This document shows, in pieces, positions 24,075-33,630 of a DNA stretch of 64,000 nt. The position numbers were made by a program, and so were the translations under genes. This DNA is from Amycolatopsis echigonensis (GTDB lineage Bacteria > Actinomycetota > Actinomycetes > Mycobacteriales > Pseudonocardiaceae). The stretch is from the NCBI RefSeq assembly GCF_014174495.1, contig NZ_JACJHR010000010.1:62001-126000 (forward strand). The letters are read 5' to 3'. The first letter of the stretch is position 1; each line of letters begins with the position of its first letter. A model generated the notes under the pieces. The model was not told the DNA's origin. It saw only the letters and a list, made by a program, of their open reading frames with translations, and did no database searches.

Positions 24075-25460
24075 GTGGCTTTGCACCTGTACGACACCGC
24101 GACCCGTGCCCCCCGGGAGTTCACTCCCGTCCGCAGCGGAACGGCGTCGATCTACGTGTGTGGTGCCACCGTGCAGGGAGTACCGCATATCGGGCACGTC
24201 CGCGGGATGCTGAATTACGACGTGCTGCGCCGCTGGCTGCTCCACAGTGGACTCGACGTGCTGCTGGTCCGCAACGTCACCGACATCGACGACAAGATCC
24301 TCGCCAAGGCCGCCGACGCCGGACGGCCGTGGTGGGAATGGGCGGCGACGCACGAGCGGGCGTTCGAGAAGGCGTACGAGGACCTCGGCTGCCTTCCGCC
24401 GTCGGTCACGCCGCGCGCGACCGGGCACGTCACGCAGATGGTCCAGCTGATGGAGCGGCTGATCGAAGCCGGGCACGCGTACGCCGTCGACGGCGACGTG
24501 TACTTCTCGGTGAAGTCGTTCCCGGAGTACGGCACGCTCTCCGGACAGCAGCTCGACGAGGTCCAGCAGGGCGAGACGCCTACCCGCGGCAAGCGCGATT
24601 CACGCGATTTCACTCTGTGGAAGAGCGCGAAGCCGGGCGAGCCGTCGTGGCCGACGCCGTGGGGCGACGGGCGGCCGGGCTGGCACCTCGAATGCTCGGC
24701 GATGGCGACCAACTACCTCGGCGCCGAGTTCGACATCCACGGCGGCGGCGTCGACCTGGTGTTCCCGCACCACGAGAACGAGCGCGCGCAGTCGAACGCG
24801 GCGGGCGACGGGTTCGCCCGCTACTGGCTGCACAACGCGTGGGTGACCATGTCCGGCGAGAAGATGTCGAAGTCGCTGGGCAACACGGTCTCGATCCCGG
24901 CGATGCTGGAGCGCTACCGCGCGCCCGAGCTGCGCTACTACCTGGTGCAGCCGCATTACCGGTCCACGGTCGAGTACTCCGACGGCGCGGTTTCCGAAGC
25001 CGCTCAGGGCTACCGGCGGATCGAGGCGTTCCTGCGCCGGGCGGAGTCGGCCGGTGCGGTCTCCGTGGGCGAAGTTCCGGCGGAGTTCGCCGCGGCGATG
25101 GACGACGACCTGGCGACGCCGGCCGCGTTCGCCGTGGTGCACAACACGGTCCGCGACGGTAACGCCGCCCTCGACGGAGGCGACACCACGAAGGCGCTCG
25201 AACTGGCCGGCACGGTCCGCGGGATGACCGGCGTGCTCGGTCTCGACCCGCTGTCGCCGGACTGGGCGGACGGCGGCTCGGACACTCCCGTCCGCGATGC
25301 GCTGAGCACGCTCGTGGAAGCCCTGCTGGCCGAACGCCAGGAGGCCCGTGCGGCGAAGGACTTCGCCCGCGCGGACGCCGCCCGCGACCGTCTCGTGGCG
25401 GCGGGGATCGCGGTGGAAGACACCCCGAACGGTCCGCAATGGACGGTCAGGAACTCCTGA
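24075..25460 (+). CDS. cysS: Cysteinyl-tRNA synthetase
   Basis: A 461-residue class I synthetase. HIGH is at residues 38-41 ([16 protein letters not shown], with zinc ligand Cys29), followed by the FHHENE-like [12 protein letters not shown] zinc/substrate block and KMSKS at 263-267. The C-terminal helical anticodon-binding part is complete. The frame stays open far upstream, but GTG 24075 gives the normal N-terminus ([16 protein letters not shown]). TACCCT (24062-24067) lies seven bases before the GTG and there is no Shine-Dalgarno sequence, suggesting a leaderless message. Gene order ispF-cysS-rlmB matches mycobacteria, with the HAD gene inserted. Confidence 0.95.
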   Translation: MALHLYDTATRAPREFTPVRSGTASIYVCGATVQGVPHIGHVRGMLNYDVLRRWLLHSGLDVLLVRNVTDIDDKILAKAADAGRPWWEWAATHERAFEKAYEDLGCLPPSVTPRATGHVTQMVQLMERLIEAGHAYAVDGDVYFSVKSFPEYGTLSGQQLDEVQQGETPTRGKRDSRDFTLWKSAKPGEPSWPTPWGDGRPGWHLECSAMATNYLGAEFDIHGGGVDLVFPHHENERAQSNAAGDGFARYWLHNAWVTMSGEKMSKSLGNTVSIPAMLERYRAPELRYYLVQPHYRSTVEYSDGAVSEAAQGYRRIEAFLRRAESAGAVSVGEVPAEFAAAMDDDLATPAAFAVVHNTVRDGNAALDGGDTTKALELAGTVRGMTGVLGLDPLSPDWADGGSDTPVRDALSTLVEALLAERQEARAAKDFARADAARDRLVAAGIAVEDTPNGPQWTVRNS

Positions 25461-25491
25461 CCTCCTTCGCGGCAGCAGAGATTGAGGATTC

Positions 25492-26448
25492 ATGGCAGGC
25501 AACTCACAGCGCAAAGGTGCCATCCGCAAAAGCGGCACCAAGAAGGGCGCCGTCGTCGGTTCGGGCGGGCAGCGGCGCAAGGCGCTCGAGGGCAAGGGCC
25601 CGACCCCGAAGGCCGAGGACAGGCCCGGGCACAAGGCGTACCGCGCTGCCAACGCCGCCACCAAGCGGGACCAGGCCCGGCAGAAGAAGGCCGACCGGCC
25701 GGAGCTGATCGCCGGCCGCAATCCGGTCGTCGAGGCGCTGCGCGCGGACGTGCCGGGCACGGCGCTGTACGTCGCGCTCAACATCGACATCGACGACCGG
25801 GTCAACGAGGCCGTCCGGCTCGCGGGAGACAAGGGCATCTCGATCCTGGAGATCCCGCGCGAGGAACTGGACCGCAAGACCAACCGGGCCATGCACCAGG
25901 GCCTCGGGCTGCAGGTGCCGCCGTTCGAGTACGTGCATCCCGACGACCTGATGCAGGCCGCGCGCGACTCGGGCAACGCCCCGCTGTTCGTCGCGCTCGA
26001 CGGCGTCACCGACCCGCGCAACCTTGGCGCGGTGATCCGGTCCGCCGCTGCGTTCGGCGCGCACGGCGTGCTGCTGCCGGAACGCCGCAGCGCCGGAATG
26101 ACCGCGGTCGCGTGGCGCACGAGCGCCGGCACCGCGGCGAAGCTGCCGATCGCGGTCGCCACGAACCTCACGCGCCAGCTGCGCGCGTGGGCGTCGAAGG
26201 GCCTGATGGTCGTCGGCCTGGACGCCGACGGCACGGTCGACATCGACTCGCTTGAGCTTGCCGCGGATCCGCTGGTCATCGTGCTCGGCTCGGAAGGCCG
26301 CGGCCTTTCCCGGCTGGTCCGCGAGACCTGCGACGCGACGGTGTCGATCCCGATGGCGGCCGGCGTGGAATCGCTGAACGCCTCGGTCGCCGCCGGGGTC
26401 CTGCTGGCCGAGGTCGCCCGCCGTCGCCGGATCGCCGGACGCGTCTGA
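25492..26448 (+). CDS. rlmB: 23S rRNA 2'-O-methyltransferase RlmB (SpoU/TrmH family)
   Basis: A 318-residue SPOUT methyltransferase. The first 70 residues are a basic, disordered extension ([18 protein letters not shown]). The substrate-binding domain begins at [16 protein letters not shown]. The knotted catalytic domain has motif 1 [16 protein letters not shown], motif 2 [15 protein letters not shown] and motif 3 [18 protein letters not shown]. It is expected to methylate G2251 of 23S rRNA at the 2'-O position. It starts at ATG 25492, 31 bases after cysS, and is the last gene of the housekeeping run. Confidence 0.92.
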   Translation: MAGNSQRKGAIRKSGTKKGAVVGSGGQRRKALEGKGPTPKAEDRPGHKAYRAANAATKRDQARQKKADRPELIAGRNPVVEALRADVPGTALYVALNIDIDDRVNEAVRLAGDKGISILEIPREELDRKTNRAMHQGLGLQVPPFEYVHPDDLMQAARDSGNAPLFVALDGVTDPRNLGAVIRSAAAFGAHGVLLPERRSAGMTAVAWRTSAGTAAKLPIAVATNLTRQLRAWASKGLMVVGLDADGTVDIDSLELAADPLVIVLGSEGRGLSRLVRETCDATVSIPMAAGVESLNASVAAGVLLAEVARRRRIAGRV

Positions 26449-26473
26449 CCTTTATCGGCGGAATCCTCGGGCT

Positions 26474-26488
26474 GTTATCATCGATAAC
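26474..26488. promoter_or_regulatory. Palindromic operator abutting the TetR start codon
   Basis: GTTATC (26474-26479), a 3-base centre, then GATAAC (26483-26488) form a perfect inverted repeat that ends one base before the TetR ATG. The site would cover the -10 region and start of a leaderless transcript, so autorepression is the obvious reading. Confidence 0.6.
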
Positions 26489-27160
26489 ATGCCCGACGAC
26501 GCCCGCGCCCGCATCATCACGGCCGCCCTGGACTTGCTGGCCAACGGCGGCCCGGACGCGGTGTCGACCCGCGCGGTGAGTGCGGCGGCAGGCGTCCAGC
26601 CACCGACGATTTATCGGCTGTTCGGCGACAAGGACGGCCTGCTCGACGCCATCACCGTCCAGGGCTACGCCGATTACCTGGAGGCGAAAACCGCCCAGCC
26701 CCCGGCTGAGGACCCGTTGGAAGAGTTGCGGCGGGGCTGGGACCAGCATCTGGAGTTCGGCCTGGCCAACCCGGCGCTGTACCGGCTGATGACCACCCGC
26801 CCCGGCCCTTCCCCCGCGCTGGAGAAGGCCATGGAGATTCTCGCGACGCGAGTCAGCCGCGTCGCCGAGGCTGGACGGCTGCGGGTGCCGGAGCCCCTTG
26901 CCGCGGCTTTGATCCACGCCGCCGGGTCGGGCGCGACGTTGAGCCTGATCTCGATGCCGCCGGATTCCCGCGATCTCGCGGTGTCGGTCGCTGCCCGCGA
27001 AGCGGTGCTCGCGGCGATCAGCACGGACCGGCCGGTCTCCCGCACACCCGGGCCAGCCGCCGCGGCCACGGCATTGCGGGCAGTATTGCCGCAGGTCTCA
27101 GGGCTGAGCGAGGCGGAGAAGGCGTTGATGGGCGAATGGCTGGACCGGATCACCGACTGA
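26489..27160 (+). CDS. TetR-family transcriptional regulator
   Basis: A 223-residue TetR regulator. The N-terminal DNA-binding domain spans residues 1-48 (STRAVSAAAGVQPPTIYRLF then GDKDGLLDAI). The C-terminal ligand domain is all-helical (residues about 60-220), with TetR_C-type AVLAAISTDRP and ALRAVLPQVSGLSEAEKALM segments. No ribosome-binding site precedes ATG 26489. A perfect palindrome ends right at the start codon, which indicates self-regulation. The neighbours (rlmB upstream, MBOAT downstream with a separate 150-base gap) do not reveal a target. The ligand is unknown. Confidence 0.85.
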   Translation: MPDDARARIITAALDLLANGGPDAVSTRAVSAAAGVQPPTIYRLFGDKDGLLDAITVQGYADYLEAKTAQPPAEDPLEELRRGWDQHLEFGLANPALYRLMTTRPGPSPALEKAMEILATRVSRVAEAGRLRVPEPLAAALIHAAGSGATLSLISMPPDSRDLAVSVAAREAVLAAISTDRPVSRTPGPAAAATALRAVLPQVSGLSEAEKALMGEWLDRITD

Positions 27161-27313
27161 GCCGGGCCGCACGCGCTTCCGCGTTGCGAGGGGAGAAATC
27201 CTCCCAAATCCGTCACCCTCGGTGATTCGGGCTGTGATCCGTCGGGCATCGCTCCGCGAAGCCACTCGCTCGGGCTAAGGTCTCCTCTCGGAACCGAGGG
27301 GGGCCCGTCACCG

Positions 27314-28747
27314 ATGTCGTTCGTTTCACCGCTGTTCTTGTGGTACTTCATGCCCGCGGTGCTGCTCGCGGTCCTGGTGTGCCCGCGCAGCTGGCGCAAC
27401 GGCATCGTCGCGGTCGCGAGCCTGCTGTTCTACACGATCGGCGCCGGCCCGTACCTGTTCTTGCTGCTGCTCTGCATGGCGGTGAACTTCCTGGCCGGAC
27501 CGGCGCTGGAGCCGAGTCCGTGGGACGTCCGAGGCACGCGCCGGAAACGGATCCTGATCGGCGTCATCACGCTCGACGTGCTCGTGCTCGTCATCTGGAA
27601 GTACGCCGGTTTCGCGACGCAGCAGATCGCCGCCGTCGCGCACTGGTTCGGCGGCGATCTGGGCGTCGCGAACATCGTGGTCCCGATCGGCATTTCCTTC
27701 TACACCTTCCACCACATCTCCTACGTGGTGGACATCTACCGCGGCGAGCGGCACGCACTGCGCAACCCGGTGTCGTTCGCCGCGTACATCGCGATGTTCC
27801 CGCAGCTGGTGGCGGGTCCCATCGTGCGCTACCGGGAGATCGCCGACCAGCTTCCGCAACGGCGTTCGCACCGGCTGGACGACATCGCCGCGGGCTTCCC
27901 GAGGTTCGCACTGGGCCTGTGCAAGAAGTCGATCATCGCCGACTCGCTCAGCCCGATGGTCGAAGCCTGCTTCTCGACCCCGTCGAACCAGATGACCTTC
28001 ACGACGGCCTGGCTCGGCGCGATCGGCTACACCCTGCAGTTGTTCTTCGACTTCTCCGGCTACTCGGACATGGCGATCGGACTCGGCCGCATGCTCGGCT
28101 TCCGGCTGCCGGAGAACTTCGCGCGCCCGTACTCGTCGGTGACCATCACGGAGTTCTGGCGCCGCTGGCACATGTCCCTGTCCCGCTGGTTCCGCGACTA
28201 CGTCTACATCCCACTGGGCGGCAACCGTTCGGGTGCCGGAAAGACGTACCGGAACCTGTCGATCGTCTTCGTGCTGACGGGTTTCTGGCACGGCGCGCAA
28301 TGGACGTTCTTGATCTGGGGCTGCTACCACGGGGCCCTGCTGGTCATCGAACGCCGCTTCAACCTCGGCAACGCCCCAGCCAGCCCAGTCGCCCGCATCG
28401 CCCGCCGCCTGCTGACGCTGATCCTGGTGGTGTTCGGCTGGGTCTTCTTCCGCTCCGCCGACCTCGCCCACGCGCTGTCGATGCTCGGCCACATGCTGAT
28501 CCCAGACTTCGGCGGCTTGGGTGACGTCGTGGAAAGCGCACTGACGAACCAGCGAATGGTGATCCTGCTGCTGGCGCTGATCGTGTTCATCCTCCCGGCC
28601 CACCCGGTGACGGGTCCGCTGCTGGAATCGTCCCGAAGCCGCGGAGCCACGGCGCTGCGCATCGGGGTCATGACGGTGGGGCTGGTTTACGCGGCGATCT
28701 TGGTGGCTACTGGGACTTTCAGCCCGTTCCTGTACTACCAGTTCTGA
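27314..28747 (+). CDS. MBOAT-family O-acyltransferase (AlgI/PatA-like)
   Basis: A 477-residue polytopic protein with about ten membrane helices. MBOAT hallmarks are present: FWRRWHMSLSRWFRDYVYIP near residues 281-300, PLGGNRSGAGKTYRNL, and the catalytic His in LTGFWHGAQWTFLIWG near 322. Such enzymes move acyl (often acetyl) groups across the membrane onto polysaccharides or peptidoglycan, together with an AlgX/AlgJ/PatB-type SGNH partner. No partner is adjacent, but an AlgX-like protein is encoded at 46427-47743. It starts at ATG 27314 after GAGGGGGG. The polysaccharide target is unknown. Confidence 0.88.
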   Translation: MSFVSPLFLWYFMPAVLLAVLVCPRSWRNGIVAVASLLFYTIGAGPYLFLLLLCMAVNFLAGPALEPSPWDVRGTRRKRILIGVITLDVLVLVIWKYAGFATQQIAAVAHWFGGDLGVANIVVPIGISFYTFHHISYVVDIYRGERHALRNPVSFAAYIAMFPQLVAGPIVRYREIADQLPQRRSHRLDDIAAGFPRFALGLCKKSIIADSLSPMVEACFSTPSNQMTFTTAWLGAIGYTLQLFFDFSGYSDMAIGLGRMLGFRLPENFARPYSSVTITEFWRRWHMSLSRWFRDYVYIPLGGNRSGAGKTYRNLSIVFVLTGFWHGAQWTFLIWGCYHGALLVIERRFNLGNAPASPVARIARRLLTLILVVFGWVFFRSADLAHALSMLGHMLIPDFGGLGDVVESALTNQRMVILLLALIVFILPAHPVTGPLLESSRSRGATALRIGVMTVGLVYAAILVATGTFSPFLYYQF

Positions 28748-28828
28748 TCGCGGAACCGGCCGAAGGCGGCTATAGACCAAAAAGCTCCGGCGGATGAAGT
28801 TGTGTGCTGGGGTTGATTGGATGGGGTG

Positions 28829-29284
28829 ATGACGGACTCCGTGCAGAAGCTGCGCTTTGATCGTGACGTGGTGGTGCTGCAGGCAGGCGGCCAGCACCAG
28901 GCGAGGCTGCGTGGGTGGCTCGATGGCTACGACGGCCCGCAGCCGATCTACCGGCTTGAATTGCAGACTCGCTTGGGGACATACGGCGGTCCTTATACGG
29001 CGACTGGACCGGACATGTTCGAGACCCTTGTCCGATTGCGGCGGCAGCTCGAGCCGGAGGGGCTGATGATCGCGGTGCAGGGTTCCCGGCGCGACGCGTA
29101 TCCGAGCGGAATGGCGCGCGACATGGGCGGCGGAGAGCGCATCTACGTCCTGCGTCCGGGGCAGAAGGCAAGCGCGAACGACCTTGTCGACACGTTCGCC
29201 GATGGACCGATCGACCAGGTGGCGACCGTCGACGAGCAGCACAGCTTCTGGGAAGCCTGGTGCACGAGGGTTTCCGAGTCTTAG
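28829..29284 (+). CDS. Hypothetical protein, 151 residues
   Basis: I do not recognise the family. The protein is soluble with no signal or membrane segment. Notable stretches are FDRDVVVLQAGGQHQARLRG, YRLELQTRLGTYGGPYTATG and MFETLVRLRRQLEPEGLMIA. The mixed alpha/beta pattern ends in a conserved-looking HSFWEAWCTRV. ATG 28829 follows GGATGGGGTG; TTG 28817 in frame is less likely. The neighbours are an MBOAT gene and another unknown gene, so context gives no clue. Confidence 0.6.
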   Translation: MTDSVQKLRFDRDVVVLQAGGQHQARLRGWLDGYDGPQPIYRLELQTRLGTYGGPYTATGPDMFETLVRLRRQLEPEGLMIAVQGSRRDAYPSGMARDMGGGERIYVLRPGQKASANDLVDTFADGPIDQVATVDEQHSFWEAWCTRVSES

Positions 29285-29549
29285 CGTTCTGGGCACCTGC
29301 TGGTGCATCGTCGCGCGGGGCGCATGGCTCTGGTCAAGGCTGAGCCGGGGTTACGGACGCGCCGGTCGGCTCCTTCGAGCGCTATCGCAAAACTCCGAAG
29401 TACGTTCGGAACACAATGGCGGTACAGATCGGACTCAGCGACGTTGGGCGAGCACTGCAGGTACCAGCGCTTGCGAGGACGATAAGCCTCTTTACCGGCG
29501 CAGGCTGCGGGTAAGCTTCGTCCGTTGCCTAACGGAAGGCCCGGAAACG

Positions 29550-29915
29550 ATGACCGACCCTACCGAGCCGCCAGATCTGGCCTCCACTCCGAACGTGATC
29601 CCGTACGTTGACCCGCACGACGGGCCTCGGCGGTTGCTCACGATCGACATTTCCACGCATATTTTCCACGCCGGTGCGTACATCCCGTTCGCGGGGATCG
29701 ACGGTCGGCAATACGTCGTTTCCTGGGGCGCGGTGTCGTTCGAGATTCCCGCCGACCGCAACGTCCATGTCAGCGTGCACCTGCAGAGCAACGGCGGAGC
29801 CGGGTACACACCGTCGCCGTTCGCGTCGATCATTTTGTACCCGAATCCGTTGCCGCAACGGCTGGCGACCCAGTTCGCCCGGGCGGGCATGGGGGCACTT
29901 GTCCCGCTGCCGTAA
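29550..29915 (+). CDS. Hypothetical protein, 121 residues
   Basis: I do not recognise it. From ATG 29550 (GGAAA upstream) the protein begins with a short acidic/proline-rich tail. It continues with beta-strand-rich sequence (RLLTIDISTHIFHAGAYIPF, QYVVSWGAVSFEIPADRNVH, VSVHLQSNGGAGYTPSPF) and ends at MGALVPLP. A small all-beta domain is likely. The 265 bases before it show no supported gene. It converges on the class II aldolase gene. Confidence 0.6.
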   Translation: MTDPTEPPDLASTPNVIPYVDPHDGPRRLLTIDISTHIFHAGAYIPFAGIDGRQYVVSWGAVSFEIPADRNVHVSVHLQSNGGAGYTPSPFASIILYPNPLPQRLATQFARAGMGALVPLP

Positions 29916-29983
29916 GCCGTTCCCACACCCCAGCCTGGTCAGCGTGAAGCCATGGCGTTGTTCTGCGCCTCGTTAACTGGGAT

Positions 29984-30634
29984 TCAGCGTTGGCCGTATC
30001 CCTTCAGTTTCTCCACCACCTGCTCGATTTCCGTTGGCGGCAACAGAGTCGGAGTACCAGCGGAGCGGGCCAGCAGCCACACCTGGCAGACCCATTCCAA
30101 TTGCTGAGCCCGGCTGTACGCGCTCGACAACGAGTCGCCATAGGTGATCGTGCCGTGGTTTGCCAGGAGGCAGCCTCGGCGGGCGTCCAGGGCTTGCAGC
30201 ATCGCGTCGGCGAGTTCGGTGGTGCCGTAGGTCGCGTACGGGGCTACTCGGGCCGTGGGGCCGATTGCCGCGAGCATGTAGTGGATCGGCGGGACTTCGG
30301 TGACCAAAGTGGACACTGCGGTGGCGTGCACCGAATGCGTGTGCACGACCGCGTTCACCGGGGCGGACTCCGGGTCGGTGGCGCAGGTGTACACGGCCAG
30401 GTGCATCGGGAGTTCGCTCGTCGGCTTCAGGGCACCGTCCGCGAGCTTGCCGTCGAGGTCCACGACGGGGATGTCGGCAGGCGTGAGAGCGGCATAGTCG
30501 ACACCGGTCGGGGTCACGGCGACCAGGTCGCCTGCCCGCGCTGAAACGTTGCCCGAGGTGCCGACGACGAGGCCGTCCGTGGTCAGGCGGCGGGCGTACT
30601 CGCAGACTGCGGCACGCTCGTTCTCCAGGATCAT
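29984..30634 (-). CDS. Class II aldolase (FucA/AraD family)
   Basis: A 216-residue zinc aldolase or epimerase of the AraD/FucA fold. Substrate and metal motifs are GLVVGTSGNVSAR, PTSELPMHLAVY with the catalytic Glu, the zinc pair in VVHTHSVHATA, and the third zinc His in CLLANHGTITYG. Typical reactions are retro-aldol cleavage of ketose 1-phosphates to DHAP plus an aldehyde. It starts at ATG 30634, immediately after the FGGY kinase stop, and is last in the leftward run. That makes phosphorylation then aldol cleavage of a keto-sugar the likely sequence. The exact sugar (L-fuculose, apulose or another) cannot be read from the sequence. Confidence 0.85.
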   Translation of the reverse strand: MILENERAAVCEYARRLTTDGLVVGTSGNVSARAGDLVAVTPTGVDYAALTPADIPVVDLDGKLADGALKPTSELPMHLAVYTCATDPESAPVNAVVHTHSVHATAVSTLVTEVPPIHYMLAAIGPTARVAPYATYGTTELADAMLQALDARRGCLLANHGTITYGDSLSSAYSRAQQLEWVCQVWLLARSAGTPTLLPPTEIEQVVEKLKGYGQR

Positions 30635-32083
30635 TCACAGCCTCCACAGTCCGCGCGCGGCAGACAGGGAAGCCTGGTAGTCGGCGTAACCGCGCTCGTA
30701 ATCAGCCACATTCTCGGGCCGGGCCTCGACTGTTCGCGAGTTCGCGGCCCAGCGATCCCGATCGTACGGCGTCCCCAGCGCGTCCGCGGCGGTGAGCACG
30801 GCACCGCGGGCGCCGACACCGGGATCGCTCGGGATCACGACCGGACGGCCGAGCACGTCGGCGAAAATCTGCAGCCATTCGGGCGAGCGGACTCCGCCGC
30901 CGCAGGCGTAGAGCTGTCCCGACAGACCGGCTGCTTCGAAGCAATGCCGTGCGGCGTAAGCGATCGACTCGCAGAGCGCGCGGACCAAATCGGCCCGGCC
31001 GGTTTCCAGACTCAGTCCGGAGAACTGTGCACGCGCTCCGGCATCGACGAAGGGCGCACGTTCGCCCGATACCGAAAGGAACGGCAGTGCGCGTACTCCG
31101 CGAGCGCCCGGTTTGCTGCTGGCCAGCAGCGGGTCGATTTGCTCGACGCTGATGCCCAGCAGCTCGCAGACCCAGTCGATACCAGCAGTGCCGACCATCG
31201 CGGGCATCGCGTGCAGGTACTCGTGTTCGTCGGGCGTGCACAGGAACATGCCCGCCGGTTCCGCTTCGGGATCGAAAGCGGGGTCGGTGGTGAGCACCTG
31301 GCAGGCAAGCGTGGTCCCGGCGGTGAGGATGCCGTCGCCCGGTTTCCGTACGCCAGCGCCGATCGCACTGGCCGGCAGGTCGAACGGTCCCGCGGTGACC
31401 GGCAATCCCACTGGCAACCCGAGCAATGCGGCACCGCGCCGGTCGAGCCGGAACACCGACTTCGCCGGAGCTGGTTTCGCGAAGAGCGACCGGCGATGCC
31501 CCAGCCCGCAGGCTTCGATCGCGCCGTCGTCGTAGCTGCGGGTGGCCGGGTTCAGGAACGGCAGCGACGCGTCCGAAACGTCGACCGTGATCTCGCCGGT
31601 GAGCCGCTGCAACACCGCGTCCACACAGTATCCGGCCACCGCGGCGCGGTCGAGGACCTCGGGCTCATGGGTGTCCAAATAGGACATGATGGCCGCGGTG
31701 CAGCCGGGGAACATGCCAGAACCGGTGCGGCGGAAGACTTCCGTGGTCACGCCGTCGGCCTGCCATTTCGCCAGCACGGTGTTCGCCCGGCCGTCGAGCC
31801 ACGAGATGGCCGGATGCACCGCGTTGCCTGCTTCGTCGCGGAGCCAGAGCCCGTCGCCCTGTCCGGTCAACGCCAGCGCGGACACCGGCTCGGGCAGCGC
31901 GGCCGCGACCTCGCGCACGACCGTCGCGACCGTGCCGGCGACCTGGTCGAGATCCTGCTCGACCCGGCCGCCCGGAAGGTGGTGCACTTCGGACGGCGTG
32001 CACGCGCTCGCGATGGAGCTGCCGTCGTCGTCGAACACCACGGCCTTGGTGAGCGACGTCCCGATGTCGACCCCGACAATCAC
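30635..32083 (-). CDS. FGGY-family carbohydrate kinase (first copy)
   Basis: A 482-residue sugar kinase: phosphate-binding GVDIGTSLTKAVVFD, substrate region ALTGQGDGLWL and WLDGRAN, adenosine-binding TAGTTLACQ, and the C-terminal block LYACGGGVRSPEWLQIFADV. The overall length is like xylulokinase or fuculokinase. The GTG start at 32083 overlaps the preceding dehydrogenase stop by 4 bases, and the aldolase start follows its stop at once, so all three are coupled. It probably phosphorylates the keto-sugar cleaved by the class II aldolase. A second, diverged FGGY kinase lies at 38923-40362. Confidence 0.87.
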   Translation of the reverse strand: MIVGVDIGTSLTKAVVFDDDGSSIASACTPSEVHHLPGGRVEQDLDQVAGTVATVVREVAAALPEPVSALALTGQGDGLWLRDEAGNAVHPAISWLDGRANTVLAKWQADGVTTEVFRRTGSGMFPGCTAAIMSYLDTHEPEVLDRAAVAGYCVDAVLQRLTGEITVDVSDASLPFLNPATRSYDDGAIEACGLGHRRSLFAKPAPAKSVFRLDRRGAALLGLPVGLPVTAGPFDLPASAIGAGVRKPGDGILTAGTTLACQVLTTDPAFDPEAEPAGMFLCTPDEHEYLHAMPAMVGTAGIDWVCELLGISVEQIDPLLASSKPGARGVRALPFLSVSGERAPFVDAGARAQFSGLSLETGRADLVRALCESIAYAARHCFEAAGLSGQLYACGGGVRSPEWLQIFADVLGRPVVIPSDPGVGARGAVLTAADALGTPYDRDRWAANSRTVEARPENVADYERGYADYQASLSAARGLWRL

Positions 32084-33120
32084 GGCCGTCGCTCCAGCAC
32101 CTCGGGATTCGCGACGTTGGCCAGCTGCTCGCCGCGGGCGTACCGGCCGACCTCCGCGGCGACGATCGCCGCCGCTCGCTCGGCCGTCTGCCTGCTCGCG
32201 CCGGCGAGATGCGGCGTCGCGATCACGTTGGGCGCATCGCGCAGCGCCCAGTCCGCCGGCGGCGGCTCGACGTCGTACACGTCGAGGGCGAGCGCGCCGA
32301 GCCGACCGGAGCGCAGGGCCTCGGGCAGTGGCGCGTAGTCGAGCAGGCCGCCGCGAGCAGTGTTCACGAGGACCGCACCCTCCGGCAGGAGAGCGAGTTT
32401 GCTCGCGTCGATGAGGTGCCGGGTTTCTTCGGTGAGCCGCGCGTGCAAGCTCACGACTCGGCTCTGCCGGAGCAGCTCGTCAAGCTCGACGAGCCGCGCG
32501 CCATCGGCTGCTACCGCGGCACGGTCGGCATAAGGGTCAGCCACCAGGACGTTCGCCCCGAACGCGACGAGCACCTTGGTGACCCGGGACCCGATCGCGC
32601 CGTACCCGACGAGTCCGACCGTGGTGCCGTCCAGCTCCAGTCCGGCCTGGTCGTAGGCGTAGTAGTCGCCGCGCCAGGTTCCGGCGAGCAGTTCGGCCGA
32701 GGAAGTCGAGATCCGCCGCATCGCGGCGAGGATCATGCCTACGGCGAACTCGGCCGCCGCGCCCGCGTTGCGTCCCGGCGCGTAGGTGACGGCGACTCCT
32801 GCCTCGGTGGCGGCAGTCAGGTCGACGTTCACCGGCCCGCCCCGGCACACCGACACGAGCTTGAGCGCCGGCGCGGCGGCGAAGACCTTCTTGGTGAACG
32901 GAGCCATCTGCGTGACGACGGCCTCGGCACCGGCGAGTGCCTCGATCACCTGGTCCTCGGTACCGCTGGCCTCCAGCACGTTGCCGACCGGCCCGAACGG
33001 CTCGACCGGCCACGGCAGCGTCAGCTCGGCGACCTCGTGGTCGCCGCCGAGCTCCGCGCGGACGGCTCCGGCCAGCAGGCCGGGGCTGACGAAGTGGTCT
33101 CCCGCAGCGAGAATGTGCAA
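32080..33120 (-). CDS. D-isomer-specific 2-hydroxyacid dehydrogenase
   Basis: A 346-residue NAD-dependent dehydrogenase of the phosphoglycerate-dehydrogenase family: NAD-binding VGLVGYGAIGSRV, catalytic Arg in LVNTARGGLLDYAPL, Glu in VYDVEPPPADW, and His in VIATPHLAGASRQT. The N-terminus is somewhat long for the family (GDHEVAELTLPWPVEPFG). TTG 33120-33118 is chosen because AGGGAG lies 5 bases upstream; GTG 33159 in frame would add 13 residues. The gene overlaps the FGGY kinase by 4 bases. It could oxidise or reduce a sugar acid made in the pathway, but its substrate is unknown. Confidence 0.83.
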   Translation of the reverse strand: MHILAAGDHFVSPGLLAGAVRAELGGDHEVAELTLPWPVEPFGPVGNVLEASGTEDQVIEALAGAEAVVTQMAPFTKKVFAAAPALKLVSVCRGGPVNVDLTAATEAGVAVTYAPGRNAGAAAEFAVGMILAAMRRISTSSAELLAGTWRGDYYAYDQAGLELDGTTVGLVGYGAIGSRVTKVLVAFGANVLVADPYADRAAVAADGARLVELDELLRQSRVVSLHARLTEETRHLIDASKLALLPEGAVLVNTARGGLLDYAPLPEALRSGRLGALALDVYDVEPPPADWALRDAPNVIATPHLAGASRQTAERAAAIVAAEVGRYARGEQLANVANPEVLERRP

Positions 33121-33174
33121 CTCTGCTCCCTCACTCGCTCTGTGCCGATTGTGCGCCACGACGGACGCCTTTGG

Positions 33175-33630
33175 TCAGTGGGCGTTCTCGTACTCGGTGA
33201 TGTGCGCGACCTTGGTCGCGCTCGCCGACGCCGGGTCGAAGCGGTACCCGACCCATTCGGCCACGATCTTCTTCGCCACCTCAGGGCCGATCGCACGCGC
33301 CCCGAACGTGATCACCTGGCAGTCGTTCGATTTGATCGACCGCTCGGCGGAGTACGAATCGTGCGCGACCGTCGCCCGCACACCGGGCACCTTGTTCGCC
33401 GAGATCGCCATGCCGATACCGGTGCCGCAGACCAGGACGCCGCGGTCCGCCTCGCCGCGAGCGATCGCTTCCGCCGCGGCGAGCCCCAGCAACGGGTACG
33501 CCCGGTCATCCGCCGCGTCCGGCACGCCGAGGTCGGTCACCTCGGTGACTCGTTCGTCGGCCCGCAGCAGGTCACGCAGCTGATTCTTCAGTTCGACCCC
33601 GGCGTTGTCCGCCGCCACCACGATGCGCAT
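33175..33630 (-). CDS. RpiB/LacAB-family sugar-phosphate isomerase
   Basis: A 151-residue isomerase. It has MRIVVAADNAGVELKNQL at the N-terminus, the catalytic-Cys motif VLVCGTGIGMAISANKVPG near residues 69-87, the ARATVAHDSYSAERSIKSND block and VITFGARAIGPEVA. RpiB relatives interconvert ribose/ribulose 5-phosphate. The tetrose members (DerI, EryI) interconvert erythrulose 4-phosphate and erythrose 4-phosphate. The start ATG overlaps the DhaK-DhaL kinase stop by one base, and that kinase type favours the tetrose role. It is followed by the 2-hydroxyacid dehydrogenase gene. Confidence 0.85.
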   Translation of the reverse strand: MRIVVAADNAGVELKNQLRDLLRADERVTEVTDLGVPDAADDRAYPLLGLAAAEAIARGEADRGVLVCGTGIGMAISANKVPGVRATVAHDSYSAERSIKSNDCQVITFGARAIGPEVAKKIVAEWVGYRFDPASASATKVAHITEYENAH

